From CAYZWU01 sp964482235 (GTDB taxonomy: Bacteria > Planctomycetota > B15-G4 > CAYZWU01), in the NCBI GenBank assembly GCA_964482235.1, contig CAYZWU010000044.1:1-45194 (forward strand): 45,194 nt of DNA, given 5' to 3'. Positions 1 through 9,700 of this stretch are shown here, piece by piece (the stretch's first letter is position 1; each line of letters starts with the position of its first letter). The notes under the pieces were generated by a model that worked only from the letters and a program-made list of their open reading frames with translations, did no database searches and was not told where the DNA came from. The position numbers and the translations under genes are program-made.

Positions 1-746
1 AAACCGTCCTGCTTGCCGAATGCCCGGAAACCCATGGTGAGGAAGCGTCTCTCGGTCATGTTCAACGGAACGAAGGGCATCCGCGTCTGATCCCGGAAGA
101 GAAGAAGATAGGCCTCTAGGCCGCCGCCGGGAAACAGATCGTTCATGCCGCCGTACACGCCGAACAGATCCTGGTCGTTCATGTCACCGACGGCGGTATC
201 GTTGACCCTGAACCCGATGAAGTCAGCGTACCAGTCGCCCGGCTTGTAGGAAAGCCGGAATCCGTCGTAGGTCCGCCCCTGGTCGAACCACTCGAGGTGG
301 CCGATCAGCCTCTGGTCGCCGTAGGCCAGGACGTGGCGTCCGAACTCGAGGTCGAGCGGCTTGCCGAAGAGGTTCCTGACGAGGATCTCGCTTCTCTTGA
401 TGTCCACCCCCTCGGTGTCGGCTGCCACGTTACCCTCGCTGCCCATGATCCTCACATCCTGGAACTCGACGATGGCTCCGAGGTTCTCGCGGATGTCCAG
501 GTCGAAGCGAAGCCTCGTCCTCATCCGGGTGAAGTCCAAGTCCTCGGTGGCCATGGGATACCTGTTCTTCCAGTACTCTTCGCGAAAACGGAGTTCACCG
601 GAGATCTTGAGCCCCATCGAACCCGGAAGCTTGATAACCTCGTTGTTCCCCTCCTCCTTTTTCTTCGAGTCATCATCCTCGGCCATCAGCAGCACACCGC
701 CCGAAAAGAGCAGGGTTGCTGCCAGCAGAAATAGAACGATACGCAT
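1..746 (-). CDS. Alginate-export-family outer-membrane porin (3' end cut by window edge)
   Basis: Reading leftward from ATG at 746, the frame stays open for 248 codons to the edge. Residues 1-22 form a signal peptide (MRIVLFLLAATLLFSGGVLL core) followed by an acidic/lysine-rich linker. The rest consists of alternating strands with the family's hallmark segment, FGRHVLAYGDQRLIG followed by a WFDQGRTYDGFRLSY stretch, as in alginate_exp (AlgE-like) beta-barrels. The predicted role is passive outer-membrane uptake of anionic or oligosaccharide substrates; the substrate is not deducible. A GGAGAA ribosome site lies 5 nt before the ATG. The gene follows the aldehyde dehydrogenase by 33 nt on the same strand, so they are probably cotranscribed. 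Known family members are about 400-500 aa, so roughly half the protein lies outside the window. Confidence 0.8.
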   Translation of the reverse strand, partial: MRIVLFLLAATLLFSGGVLLMAEDDDSKKKEEGNNEVIKLPGSMGLKISGELRFREEYWKNRYPMATEDLDFTRMRTRLRFDLDIRENLGAIVEFQDVRIMGSEGNVAADTEGVDIKRSEILVRNLFGKPLDLEFGRHVLAYGDQRLIGHLEWFDQGRTYDGFRLSYKPGDWYADFIGFRVNDTAVGDMNDQDLFGVYGGMNDLFPGGGLEAYLLLFRDQTRMPFVPLNMTERRFLTMGFRAFGKQDG

Positions 747-779
747 TTCGATTCTCCTTCTCTCCTTGGGAAATGATAA

Positions 780-2213
780 CTAGGCCCCGGGTGTCCGGAT
801 TACCAGTAGCCGGATCTCGGTCATGTCCTCCATCGAGAACCGGATTCCCTCCCGCCCGAGGCCACTCTCCTTGATACCGCCGTATGGCATGTGGTCCACG
901 CGCCAGGAAGGGACGTCGCCGATTACGACCCCCCCCACTTCGAGCGTGTCCCATGCCTTTTGGATCTTGTATATGTCGCGGGTGAACAGGCCGGCCTGGA
1001 GGCCGTACACCGAGTCGTTCACCTCGTCCAAAGCATCTTCGAAACGCGAAAACTTCGAGAGGACGGCGACGGGGCCGAAAGCTTCGCTGGCGACGATCTT
1101 CTCCGTTCTCGGAACGTTCTCGAGGAGGGTGGCCTCGAGCATCACGCCTTCGCGGCACCCGCCGCAGAGAAGGTTTCCTCCCGACTTGACGGCCGATTCG
1201 ATCCAGGCCTCCAGACGGATCGCGTCACCCTCGGAGATCATCGGACCGATGAAGGTATCCTCATCGCGAGGATCGCCCATTATCAGTTCCCCGGTCCGCG
1301 CAATGAGCCTCTCCTTCAGGTCGTCGTAAACCTCCTCATGAATGATGATCCTCTGGACGCCGATGCAGCTCTGGCCCGACTGATAGAATGCGCCGATGAG
1401 GATGCGCGACACGGCGTCTTCGAGATCCGCGTCCTCGTCCACCACCACGGCGGCGTTGCCGCCCAGTTCGAGAACCACCTTCTTCTTCCCCGCCTTGGCC
1501 TTGAGAGCCCAGCCGACCTCGGGCGATCCGGTGAAGCTCAGGAGCTTCAGCCGCTCGTCCGTGGTGAAAAGATCGGCGCCGTCCCGGTGGCACGGCAGGA
1601 TCGAGAACGCGCCGGCGGGCAGATCCGTCTCGGCAAGGGTCTCGCCAATGACGAGGGCGCCCACTGGCGTCCAGCTCGCCGGCTTGAGGATGAAGGGGCA
1701 TCCCGCGGCGATGGCAGGAGCGATCTTGTGGGCAGCCAGGTTGAGGGGAAAGTTGAAGGGCGAGATGAAGGAGCAGGGACCGACAGGTACACGCTGATAG
1801 AGACCGCGATATCCCTTGGCTCGCGGCGTGATATCGAGCGGCAGCACCTCGCCGTGAAGCCGCACCGACTCCTCGGCGGCGATCCGGAACGTGTCGATCA
1901 GCCGCGAGACCTCTCCACGCGAATCGCGGATCGGCTTTCCGGCCTCGATGCAGAGCGCCTGTGCCAGCTCCTCGGCCCTGTCCTGGAATCGCTTGACGCA
2001 ATGAAGAAGAATATCCTGCCGCGCGTAGGAAGGCATCGTCCGCATCGGTTCCACTGCGTCGACCGCTGCGGCAATGGCGCTGTCGATCGCTGCGGCATCT
2101 GCGAGAGGAACGCGGGTGGCCGTTTCACCGGTAAACTTGTTGCTGACGGCCAGGTCGTGATTGGGCGAAGCCGCTTTCCCACCGAGGTAGTACGGATACT
2201 TCTCCTTCAACAT
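780..2213 (-). CDS. NAD(P)-dependent aldehyde dehydrogenase
   Basis: 477 aa, the full family length. The signature residues are present: Asn154 in SPFNFP, the cofactor-site FTGSPEVGW (227-235), general base Glu249 in LELGGN, and catalytic Cys283 in SGQSCIG. It should oxidise an aldehyde to the acid in the cytoplasm; there is no signal peptide. The sequence resembles the lactaldehyde/succinate-semialdehyde/GAPN-like branch, but the substrate cannot be called from motifs. The start at 2213 follows a purine-rich GGAAGAAGAAGG site, which is rather close to the ATG. It lies 33 nt upstream of the porin gene, so it could act on aldehydes from sugar-acid breakdown, which is inference. It is divergent from the aminopeptidase across about 200 nt. 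Confidence 0.9.
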   Translation of the reverse strand: MLKEKYPYYLGGKAASPNHDLAVSNKFTGETATRVPLADAAAIDSAIAAAVDAVEPMRTMPSYARQDILLHCVKRFQDRAEELAQALCIEAGKPIRDSRGEVSRLIDTFRIAAEESVRLHGEVLPLDITPRAKGYRGLYQRVPVGPCSFISPFNFPLNLAAHKIAPAIAAGCPFILKPASWTPVGALVIGETLAETDLPAGAFSILPCHRDGADLFTTDERLKLLSFTGSPEVGWALKAKAGKKKVVLELGGNAAVVVDEDADLEDAVSRILIGAFYQSGQSCIGVQRIIIHEEVYDDLKERLIARTGELIMGDPRDEDTFIGPMISEGDAIRLEAWIESAVKSGGNLLCGGCREGVMLEATLLENVPRTEKIVASEAFGPVAVLSKFSRFEDALDEVNDSVYGLQAGLFTRDIYKIQKAWDTLEVGGVVIGDVPSWRVDHMPYGGIKESGLGREGIRFSMEDMTEIRLLVIRTPGA

Positions 2214-2414
2214 CCTTCTTCTTCCTAAGCACCATTGAAATCGAAGAAAACAGCTTGAAGGTCTATTCCCAGCCTAAGTATCCAAAATATCATCAGTTCC
2301 CTCACTCAGAAGCGCAAGCCAAAATCTGGAAAGTAATCAGAATTGCAAAGGAGCACTGAACCTGCAATATAGGGGTGTGAAAAGAGAACGCGAGTGAATC
2401 ACGGGAGGACCGCG
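2214..2414. promoter_or_regulatory. Divergent intergenic region, promoters not resolved
   Basis: About 200 nt, more AT-rich than the flanks, between the divergently read aldehyde dehydrogenase and aminopeptidase genes. It must hold promoters for both directions. On the plus strand TTGCAA (about 2343) followed after 17-18 nt by AATATAG is the best candidate, but the -10 is poor. No convincing palindrome was seen. Confidence 0.3.
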
Positions 2415-3803
2415 ATGTTCGATGCGGCAACTTATATTGAAAGAAGAAAGAACCTATCCGGGCATGTCGGTTCGGGGCTCATTCTACTCCTCGGCAATCC
2501 CGACAGCCCGATGAACTGTCCGGCCAACATCTTTCCCTTCCGGCAGGATAGCTCATTTCTTTATTTCGTCGGTATCGATCTTCCCCGCCTCGCCGCGGTG
2601 ATCGACGTCGATTCGCAGCAGGAGTTCCTTTTCGGCGATGACCAGGAACCTGACGACGTGGTCTGGTCCGGCAAGCAGGAATCACTGGCTTCCTGGCGCG
2701 AGAGAGCCGGTATGGCGCGACAGGGGCCCTGGACCGGTCTTGCCGGCATGCTCGAGAAAGCCATGTCGGCGGGAAGAAATGTCCACTATCTCCCGCCCTA
2801 TCGCGCGGCACGGCGGCTGGATCTCCATGAGCACCTCGATATCCCTGCGGCGCAAACGATGACGGGCGCCTCCCTGCCCCTGATCCGTGCCGTGGTGAAG
2901 GAAAGATCGACGAAGAGCGACGAGGAGATCGCCCAGATCGAGGAGGCCGTTGGAATAGCCCGCGTCATGCACGATCGGGCGATGAAGATGGCCCGGCCCG
3001 GCACCAGGGAGCAGGAGATCGTCGGATCGGTCGAAGGTCTGGCCCTGTCGATGGGAGGGAGAAGCTCATTCCCCATGATCCTGTCGATCCATGGAGAGAC
3101 GCTTCACAATCCGCACCATGCCGGCGTCCTCGAGGAGGGCCGGATGCTCCTCCACGACTCCGGCGCCGAGACCGCCCTTCATTACTGCTCCGACATCACG
3201 AGGACAATGCCCGTATCAGGCCGCTTCACCACGAAGCAGAAGGAGATCTACCAGATCGTTCTCGATGCGCAGGAGAACTCGATCCGGGCGATGAAGCCCG
3301 GTGTGATGTTCAAGGAGGTGCACATGACGGCTGCCCGCACCATCGCCGCCGGGCTGAAGGAGATCGGCCTGATGCGGGGTGACACCGAGGAGGCGGTCAA
3401 CCAGGGCGCCCACGCCCTCTTCTTCCCCCACGGGCTGGGGCACATGCTCGGTCTCGACGTCCACGACATGGAGGACCTGGGCGAGGATCACGTCGGCTAC
3501 GACGCCACCGTTTCCCGAAGCAGCCAGTTCGGTCTGCAGTACCTGCGGATGGCCCGCGAGCTGGAGCCCCGGTTCGTGCTCACCGTGGAGCCGGGAATCT
3601 ACTTCATCCCCCACCTGATCGACACGTGGCAGGAGGAGAAGCGGTTCGAGGAGTTCATCGATTACACCCGCCTGGAGGCATATCGCGATTTCAACGGGAT
3701 CCGCCTCGAGGACGACATCCTCGTGACGGATGAGGAAAGCCGGATCCTGGGTCCCCCCATCCCGCGGACGATCCAGGATGTGGAGGACGCTACTCGATCT
3801 TGA
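2415..3803 (+). CDS. pepP: Xaa-Pro aminopeptidase (M24 metallopeptidase, PepP-like)
   Basis: 462 aa. The N-terminal aminopeptidase-P domain (about 1-165) precedes a pita-bread M24 catalytic domain. The five metal ligands are recognisable: Asp in LLHDSGAE, Asp in CSDITRTMP, His in HGLGHMLGLDVHD, Glu in TVEPGIYF, and Glu in GIRLEDDILVT. It removes the N-terminal residue from peptides with proline in second position, using two Mn/Zn ions in the cytoplasm; no signal peptide is present. I chose ATG 2415 because GGGAGG sits about 6 nt upstream. A GTG at 2394 would add seven residues and has no ribosome site. Its last 14 nt overlap the end of the convergent 892-aa gene. Fits peptide salvage alongside the S9 and zinc peptidases nearby. 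Confidence 0.9.
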   Translation: MFDAATYIERRKNLSGHVGSGLILLLGNPDSPMNCPANIFPFRQDSSFLYFVGIDLPRLAAVIDVDSQQEFLFGDDQEPDDVVWSGKQESLASWRERAGMARQGPWTGLAGMLEKAMSAGRNVHYLPPYRAARRLDLHEHLDIPAAQTMTGASLPLIRAVVKERSTKSDEEIAQIEEAVGIARVMHDRAMKMARPGTREQEIVGSVEGLALSMGGRSSFPMILSIHGETLHNPHHAGVLEEGRMLLHDSGAETALHYCSDITRTMPVSGRFTTKQKEIYQIVLDAQENSIRAMKPGVMFKEVHMTAARTIAAGLKEIGLMRGDTEEAVNQGAHALFFPHGLGHMLGLDVHDMEDLGEDHVGYDATVSRSSQFGLQYLRMARELEPRFVLTVEPGIYFIPHLIDTWQEEKRFEEFIDYTRLEAYRDFNGIRLEDDILVTDEESRILGPPIPRTIQDVEDATRS

Positions 3804-6468
3804 GGACGAGCGCCCTCCGTTTCACCAGCCTCTGGAAGTCGACGGTCCACTCGGGCCCCGAGCCGTTCACCGTGTACTTGGTGCCGGAGATCAGTTCCGT
3901 GACCTCGGGCTTCTTGCCGAGCCCCAGCCCTCCGCGCAGCGTGATCGTGCCCGACACGGCAGACTCCGATTCGTTGAGCGCAACGATGTAGAACGCCCCG
4001 CCGGCCACCTCGCCGTATCGTTCGAGGCGGATCTCCCCGGCATCGCAGTCGGCATGAGTGACAGGCTCCCAGCCGGCGTTGTGCATGTCCGCCGCCATGG
4101 CATTGTGGAACTCCACGGTGGCGATCAACTGATCCCAGCCGAACTGCGCGGAATTCTTGAACTTGATCCTCTCGTCGGGGATCGCCCCCATGGCGAATAG
4201 CAGGTAGGTGTGCAGCGTGTCGTGCACGTCGCTCCGCGTGATTTTCGTCCCGTTGAACTTCTGGCAGCGGTACTTCTGATAGACGATCGCTCTTCTGTAT
4301 CGCAGGATGGCCGGATCGAAGGCGTTCTCCCGGGCATAGCCGTACTGGCCGTTCGAGATGGCGTTGTTCACCTCGTCCACGTAGAGATCGACCCAGGGTA
4401 CGACGGCGTTGCACGTTCCCAGCCCGAACCAGTTCACCATGATCTGCCGCCGCGGTTCGGGAACATGGTAGTCGAGCCATCGGCGCAGCCAGAGGACGAG
4501 GTCGCGGGCACCGGCTGACGGAGTCAGTCCGAGCTGATAGCTGTTCTGCGAGTAGGTCAGGTCCTGTGCCGATCGCACGATGTGGGCGGGATTGAAATCC
4601 ATGGACGACTGGTTCAGGAAGTGGTCCAGCAGCACGGCGTCGAGCACCGAGGGATCGACGTTCCAGGAGGGATCCGGATTCATGGTATCGTTGAATGCCG
4701 GAAACAGGATCAGCTCCCTGAGATATCTGATGAATCCCTCGTCATCGAGATGGACGCAGGGTGTCAACCTGAAGAATGCCTGGATCCAGCCGTTCGCCGA
4801 TCGATCCTCTTCACAGGCCCTCAGAACGGGATCTCCGTTGTGCGACCGCAGCAACTCTTCCCAGACGTAGGTGTAGTAGTAACGCGTCAGAGGATCGGAA
4901 CTGCCCGCACGATGGGCCACGACCTGGAGGATCTGATCGAGCGTCGGCGGTGGCTGCTGTCCGACCTGCACGAGCTCTTCCACGATGAGCTCGGTCCCGG
5001 TGTGCTGGCAGGCGAAGTATCCGTTCTTGTCGCAGTAATCACTCAACCTGGCCCCTCCGATCGAATGGAACATGCCGACAATCCACTGCTTGAATCCAGC
5101 GGGATCGAAATCCGCGGCGAACCAGTCGGGCTTGAACCAGAAGAGCTTGCGATAGGACGAGATGATCCCCCGGAAACCGTGCTCCGGCGGAAAGTCGAAC
5201 AGGAAGGCGGTGAAACGGGCCGTGCCGCGCCCCAGGCCGGGATCGAGACCGAGTCGGAAGCGCGCCTCCAGGCAGCGCCGACTGGCAGCGTACCCGATGC
5301 TTGCCACCTGGACAGGCTCGAGGGGAATGCAGAGGGCGATCCCGCTTTCGTCGTCGTGGACGCCGCCGTAAGGGTAGAGCGAAGCGGGCAGGTTCGACTG
5401 GCTGTCGAAGGAGATCTCGTTGGCATACCAGGAGGAAACTTTCGAATCGATTATCTCCTTCTCTTCCGCATCCAAGGGCCAGGTCCAGCCTTCGGCATCG
5501 ACGGGAATCGCGATATGGAGATCGAGGGGGTGGGGCTTGCTGTCGAGAGCTCGCACCGTGCCGGAGAACATCAGGCCGTTGCCGAGGCTGACCATGTCGA
5601 CCTCGACCTGGAAATCGTCGAGCTTCGAGGCAAAGGCCATGTTGCCCTTTCCCGCCGTGGTGAGCGAACCGAGCACCCTTTCCAGGATCGACCGGTCCTC
5701 GAAGAACTCCACCTGATCGACGAAGAATCCTTCGAGGTCGTAATCGGGAAAGAGGCTGGCGGAGACCGTGACCCGGGCGAATGCCGCCTCGTCAGGAGCC
5801 GTTGCCACGCCGCCCGCGCTTTTCCAGTCGTTCGCCTGATCCATGAAGGGCGCCACGTTGATGTGCTCAGCCACGGGAATCCCGGTGGAATCGAGCCAGA
5901 ACAGACCGATGCCGTTGATATAGTTGCCGTTCGACGGCTCATACAGGCTGGACTGGATTGTCAGCGATCCGGGATTGGCGGCAAGGTAGCCGCGCGTCGC
6001 CTTGTAGAGGCATTGAAGCCTGTACCGCTTTCCCGGCTCGACGGGGACCATCAACGATTCCGGCGAGAGGATTCTCCCCTTCTGATTGGATGCGGCCTGT
6101 TCCACCTTGAAAAGAAGGCTTCTCTGCCCGGTGTGAGCCGCGTGGTCGCTCGTCCGGATCGTGAGCGCCTGGTTCTGCGTCTGCTGGTAATATTCCCAGC
6201 CATGCCCGCCGACGCCCTCGAAGCTGTCGGAGAAGAGCATCGTCCCCGGAACGTTCGCATCGGCCAGGTCGCGGATGAATATCCCACCGGGCCCGCCGCC
6301 TGCCGGAAGAAGCCTGTGCCCCGCTCGCACGGCCTGCACAGAACCGTCGCGGCTCATCTCGAGAGACACGTTTCCGCCGGACAGGCTCTGCGCGGCCAGG
6401 GGCGTCGACGTGCATGTCAGAGCGGTCAGCCAAAATAGAATGAGCCCTGCGGCCACGTTGCGCATCAT
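3790..6468 (-). CDS. Large secreted protein of unknown function with CBM-like N-terminal region
   Basis: 892 aa. Residues 1-26 are a signal peptide ending near PLAAQ, so it is exported. Residues about 75-235 look like a jelly-roll carbohydrate-binding module of the CBM4/9 type (FSDSFEGVGGHGWEYY start, HTGQRSLLFKVE, then a VSASLFPDYDLEGFFVDQVEFFED end). The middle (about 300-800) is Trp/Tyr/Asp-rich and resembles a sugar-processing barrel (for example SSYRKLFWFKPDWFA and ILFPAFNDTMNPDPSWNVD), but I recognise no glycoside hydrolase family or catalytic pair. The last 80 residues look like the beta-sandwich that ends many GH enzymes (AFYIVALNES through VKRRALVLKIE). AGGAG lies 7 nt before the ATG. 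It is monocistronic, divergent from the metallopeptidase gene. A polysaccharide-active enzyme is the best guess, not established. Confidence 0.7.
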   Translation of the reverse strand: MMRNVAAGLILFWLTALTCTSTPLAAQSLSGGNVSLEMSRDGSVQAVRAGHRLLPAGGGPGGIFIRDLADANVPGTMLFSDSFEGVGGHGWEYYQQTQNQALTIRTSDHAAHTGQRSLLFKVEQAASNQKGRILSPESLMVPVEPGKRYRLQCLYKATRGYLAANPGSLTIQSSLYEPSNGNYINGIGLFWLDSTGIPVAEHINVAPFMDQANDWKSAGGVATAPDEAAFARVTVSASLFPDYDLEGFFVDQVEFFEDRSILERVLGSLTTAGKGNMAFASKLDDFQVEVDMVSLGNGLMFSGTVRALDSKPHPLDLHIAIPVDAEGWTWPLDAEEKEIIDSKVSSWYANEISFDSQSNLPASLYPYGGVHDDESGIALCIPLEPVQVASIGYAASRRCLEARFRLGLDPGLGRGTARFTAFLFDFPPEHGFRGIISSYRKLFWFKPDWFAADFDPAGFKQWIVGMFHSIGGARLSDYCDKNGYFACQHTGTELIVEELVQVGQQPPPTLDQILQVVAHRAGSSDPLTRYYYTYVWEELLRSHNGDPVLRACEEDRSANGWIQAFFRLTPCVHLDDEGFIRYLRELILFPAFNDTMNPDPSWNVDPSVLDAVLLDHFLNQSSMDFNPAHIVRSAQDLTYSQNSYQLGLTPSAGARDLVLWLRRWLDYHVPEPRRQIMVNWFGLGTCNAVVPWVDLYVDEVNNAISNGQYGYARENAFDPAILRYRRAIVYQKYRCQKFNGTKITRSDVHDTLHTYLLFAMGAIPDERIKFKNSAQFGWDQLIATVEFHNAMAADMHNAGWEPVTHADCDAGEIRLERYGEVAGGAFYIVALNESESAVSGTITLRGGLGLGKKPEVTELISGTKYTVNGSGPEWTVDFQRLVKRRALVLKIE

Positions 6469-6559
6469 CGCCTGTCTCCTCTTTGTGTAGGCTGAAAAGG
6501 TGCTCGGTGTTTTCTTTTATTCGCCTCGAGAACCGCCATCTGCGGCTGCCATGGTGCGG

Positions 6560-6589
6560 AAGATATCAACCGGGAGTTTCCGGTGTCAA
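6560..6589 (-). promoter_or_regulatory. Sigma-70-type promoter candidate for the 892-aa gene
   Basis: On the minus strand a perfect -35 TTGACA (6584-6589) is followed after 18 nt by TATCTT (6560-6565), a four-of-six -10. The transcript would start near 6553, leaving an 85-nt leader before the gene at 6468. Confidence 0.45.
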
Positions 6590-6620
6590 CAGGTACGCTC
6601 GAACCCGGCGGCCCGTCGAA

Positions 6621-6650
6621 TTGACAAGCTCCGCTCTTTCCTGTTACGCT
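6621..6650 (+). promoter_or_regulatory. Sigma-70-type promoter candidate for the metallopeptidase-sulfatase pair
   Basis: A perfect -35 TTGACA (6621-6626) is followed after 18 nt by TACGCT (6645-6650). The -10 is weak. A start near 6657 lies downstream of the longest possible reading frame start, which supports the shorter gene start at 6747. Confidence 0.4.
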
Positions 6651-6746
6651 GCCGCGCGTCCTCTGCCATATTGGACCGATAAGCCTCCGAGCCGAGAGCG
6701 GATCTCCCGGGGCGGCCTTTACCTTTTCGGAGAGTCCAATCCGTTC

Positions 6747-9700
6747 ATGTTCCGAACAGAAAAAACAAAATCCGTTCCCGTGAGCGCCCTGTCGGCCGCC
6801 CATGAACCGTTGAAGCGGTCCGTCCTTCTCCTGGTCCTGATTCTCCTCGGGCCATGGAATGCCGCCATGGCGTCAGGCAACGAGGAGAGGATCTCTGACC
6901 CCTACGACCACCTGATCAGGGCACGCCGTGCCCTCGAAAAGGAAGATCCCGGGGAAGCCTGCAGCCAGTTCCAGAAGGCTCTCGCTTTCCAGCCCCTTTC
7001 CCGGGAGATCCTGGAACAGCTCCTCCGGCTCGCTGCCGACGACGCCGACGCGAGGGCTCTCTGGTCCCATGCCTGGTACGAGGCTGCGGCGGACACGGAG
7101 GGCCGCGCCCAGCCGAACCGGGACGTGAAGGCCTTTCTCTCTCCCGCCGATCCTCTCCTGCCCCGGATCGCCGCGGCGCGCGTGGAAGCGCTGACCGAGC
7201 TGATCGCCTTCGCGCGGAAACGGCAGGCTCAGGGATCCCGGCAGCCCTCCGACCTGCTCGTGGCGCAGTGGGCGCGGCGCCTGGCGTTCGAGATCGCCTC
7301 CCCATTCCCGGATCCCGACAGGCATGCCCTTCCCGACATCGATCCGAAGCTGCGGCTTTCGCCGAACTTTCATGCTCCCGTCATCGCTGCTCTCCGGCGG
7401 GCCATGAAACAGGGGCTGTCGAGCAGGCGTATAGAGGAGGCCATCCGGTCGGCGCGGTGCCTCAGGGGGCTGGGCACGCAGGCGGGATTCAAGGACCTCG
7501 AGGGTGAAAGACCCAAGGGAATGGAAAGCGTGCTGAAGGAAGCCGTCGCAGGCCTGGCAAGGGCCCGGTCAATGCTTGCGTCCCGGGGCGAGGAGCCCTG
7601 GACCGTCGATTCCCTCGAGTGGCTCTACAAGATGGAAGGCGAATCGTTCACCCGCGATCACTCGAGCTTCGCCGATCCGGGATTGGCCGTCTCCCCGAAA
7701 GAGCGCTACCGGATCGAGACCGACTGCGGCTTCGAGACGCTTCTCGGCGTAGCCAGTACGGTGGAGCATCATCACGCCCGGCTGGCGTACTGGTTCGGAG
7801 CCGATCCCTTCCTCGACCGCCAGGGCATGATACGCATCGTGTCCGAGGCCCACGGGCTCGAATCGGAAGGAACCCCCTTCTGGTGGGCCGGCGGCTTCCA
7901 GAGCGGCGATCTCACCGTCCTTCGCCTGTCATGCGGCACGATCGAAGGCCTCGGCCGCGGCATCACCCACGAGCTCACCCACCGTTTCGACGGCGCCCTC
8001 CATCCCGGCATGCCGGCGTGGCTGCTCGAGGGGAGAGCGGTCTGGACCGGCGCTGCCTACGGGACATATCTCTGCAAGAACTTCGTGCCGGACCATGTGA
8101 TGTTCGGCACCATCGAGGGCGCCTACCTCAAGGGATACGGCAGCAAGGCCAAGCTGGTTCCTCTCATCGACGGGACGCTTGAGGAGTACAGGGACAACTA
8201 CGTGGCGGGATACGCGCTCTATGTCTATCTCGCCTTCTGGAAAAAGGACAGCCGCCTCCTCTTTGCCGAAAGGCTCGATGACTTCATGAAGGGAGGTCGC
8301 AAGGCCGCCAGGAACCGCGAAGCCTGGTTCGTGTCGCATTTTGCCGACGGGAAGGAGGGCCGCCCCGACGGGATCGATGCCTTCGCAGAGGCCTTTCACG
8401 CTTTCCTCAAGGGCTTCTTCTGGAAGACGCGGGAGCCCTGGACGAAGCGCTTCGCACGAAACGTGCCCGGGGGCGGCGAGCGGCGTTACGTCTACGACGA
8501 ACCGACGTGGACCTGGTCGCGCGTGCGCGCGGAACCCCGGTTCGGGCAAAACCAGGCTCGCGAGGCCGGCAGGCTCCTCTACGATCTCGGGCAGGTCGAC
8601 GAGAGCATCCGGACTCTCGTCTGGGCCCTGGCCGTCGACGGACCTTCCGCGGACGTGGAACGCCTCCTCGCCGACGGTCTCGGCAAGAAAAGGCTCGCCG
8701 ACGCAGCCTGGGTCGTGAAGAGGCAGAACCTTTTTCCTCGGGCAGGCGAGGAAGAAGACCGGGCTCCCTTTCTCACGGCCCTTCGCAAGCTCAGGATCTA
8801 CTGCGACCTGCTCGAGGAGGCGATCGACGCCTATTCGAAGAAAGAAATGGCCCGGGCTGCGGCTGTTTTTGCCGCTGACCGGAACCGCCTGGCCGCCTGG
8901 CTCGGTCTCCCGCTCGTTCCCTCCGCACCGCTTGAAAGGAATCCCCGCGACGGATCCCTGCATCCCTTCGACCGCCCCCCCTGCCACGCAGGCCTCCTGG
9001 GGTGGCAGGAGAGCGGCCTCACCGGATACGAGGAGCGCCGGGTGCCGGACCTCTGGTTCGAGACCGCTCACCGCGACCTGCACGTGGGCCGCCGAAAGCC
9101 GCGCAAGGCAACGGGGCTGCTCGATCGATCGGCCCATCAGCGGCATGCCTTCGTCAGGTCGAACATCTGGCTCCTGCCGGGAACCTACAGGATCACGGCG
9201 CGCATCAAGTTCACCACCTCCTATGCCGCCGGCGCCGTCGTCTTCGGCTACGGGGAACGGGAACGGAACTACCGGTTCCGGTTCTCGGCCGGCAACATGA
9301 TGTACGCCATCGGCGAAAGCGAGGAGGAGCCGCTCTTCGAAACAATGAACTGGGGCCTTGACGGTCTGAGGGAAAGAGACGGGGCGCTCCCCGGATCGCT
9401 CAGCGGAGGCACCTTCGAGTTCGAGCGGGCCATGCCGGCCTGCGACCTGGAGCTCCTTATCGATGGTGCGGCTGTACAGGCCTCGATCAACGGCATTGTA
9501 GTCGGCCGGTACCACACGGTCGACGGAACGCCGATCGAGGGCCATGTCGGATTCGCCACGAGCTTCGGCGCCGTCTGCATCCAGCGCCCCCTCGTCGAGC
9601 GGCTCGAGCGCTCATATCTTGCCGGGCTGCCGGGTAGAACGCCGCTCAGACTCGATCTGCGCAGCCGGACGGCTCCGTCCTTCGACGAGCTTTCCAATCT

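Noticed and set aside
4582..6438. 618-aa open frame on the plus strand
   Set aside because: Exactly antisense to the 892-aa gene, no signal or ribosome site, repetitive Arg/Glu/Gly composition of a high-GC shadow frame.
6483..6746. Upstream extension of the metallopeptidase frame (88 codons)
   Set aside because: Places a signal peptide in the middle of the protein and overlaps promoter candidates on both strands.
7929..9545. 538-aa open frame on the minus strand
   Set aside because: Antisense to the metallopeptidase gene whose zinc motif and domains are clear; shadow frame.
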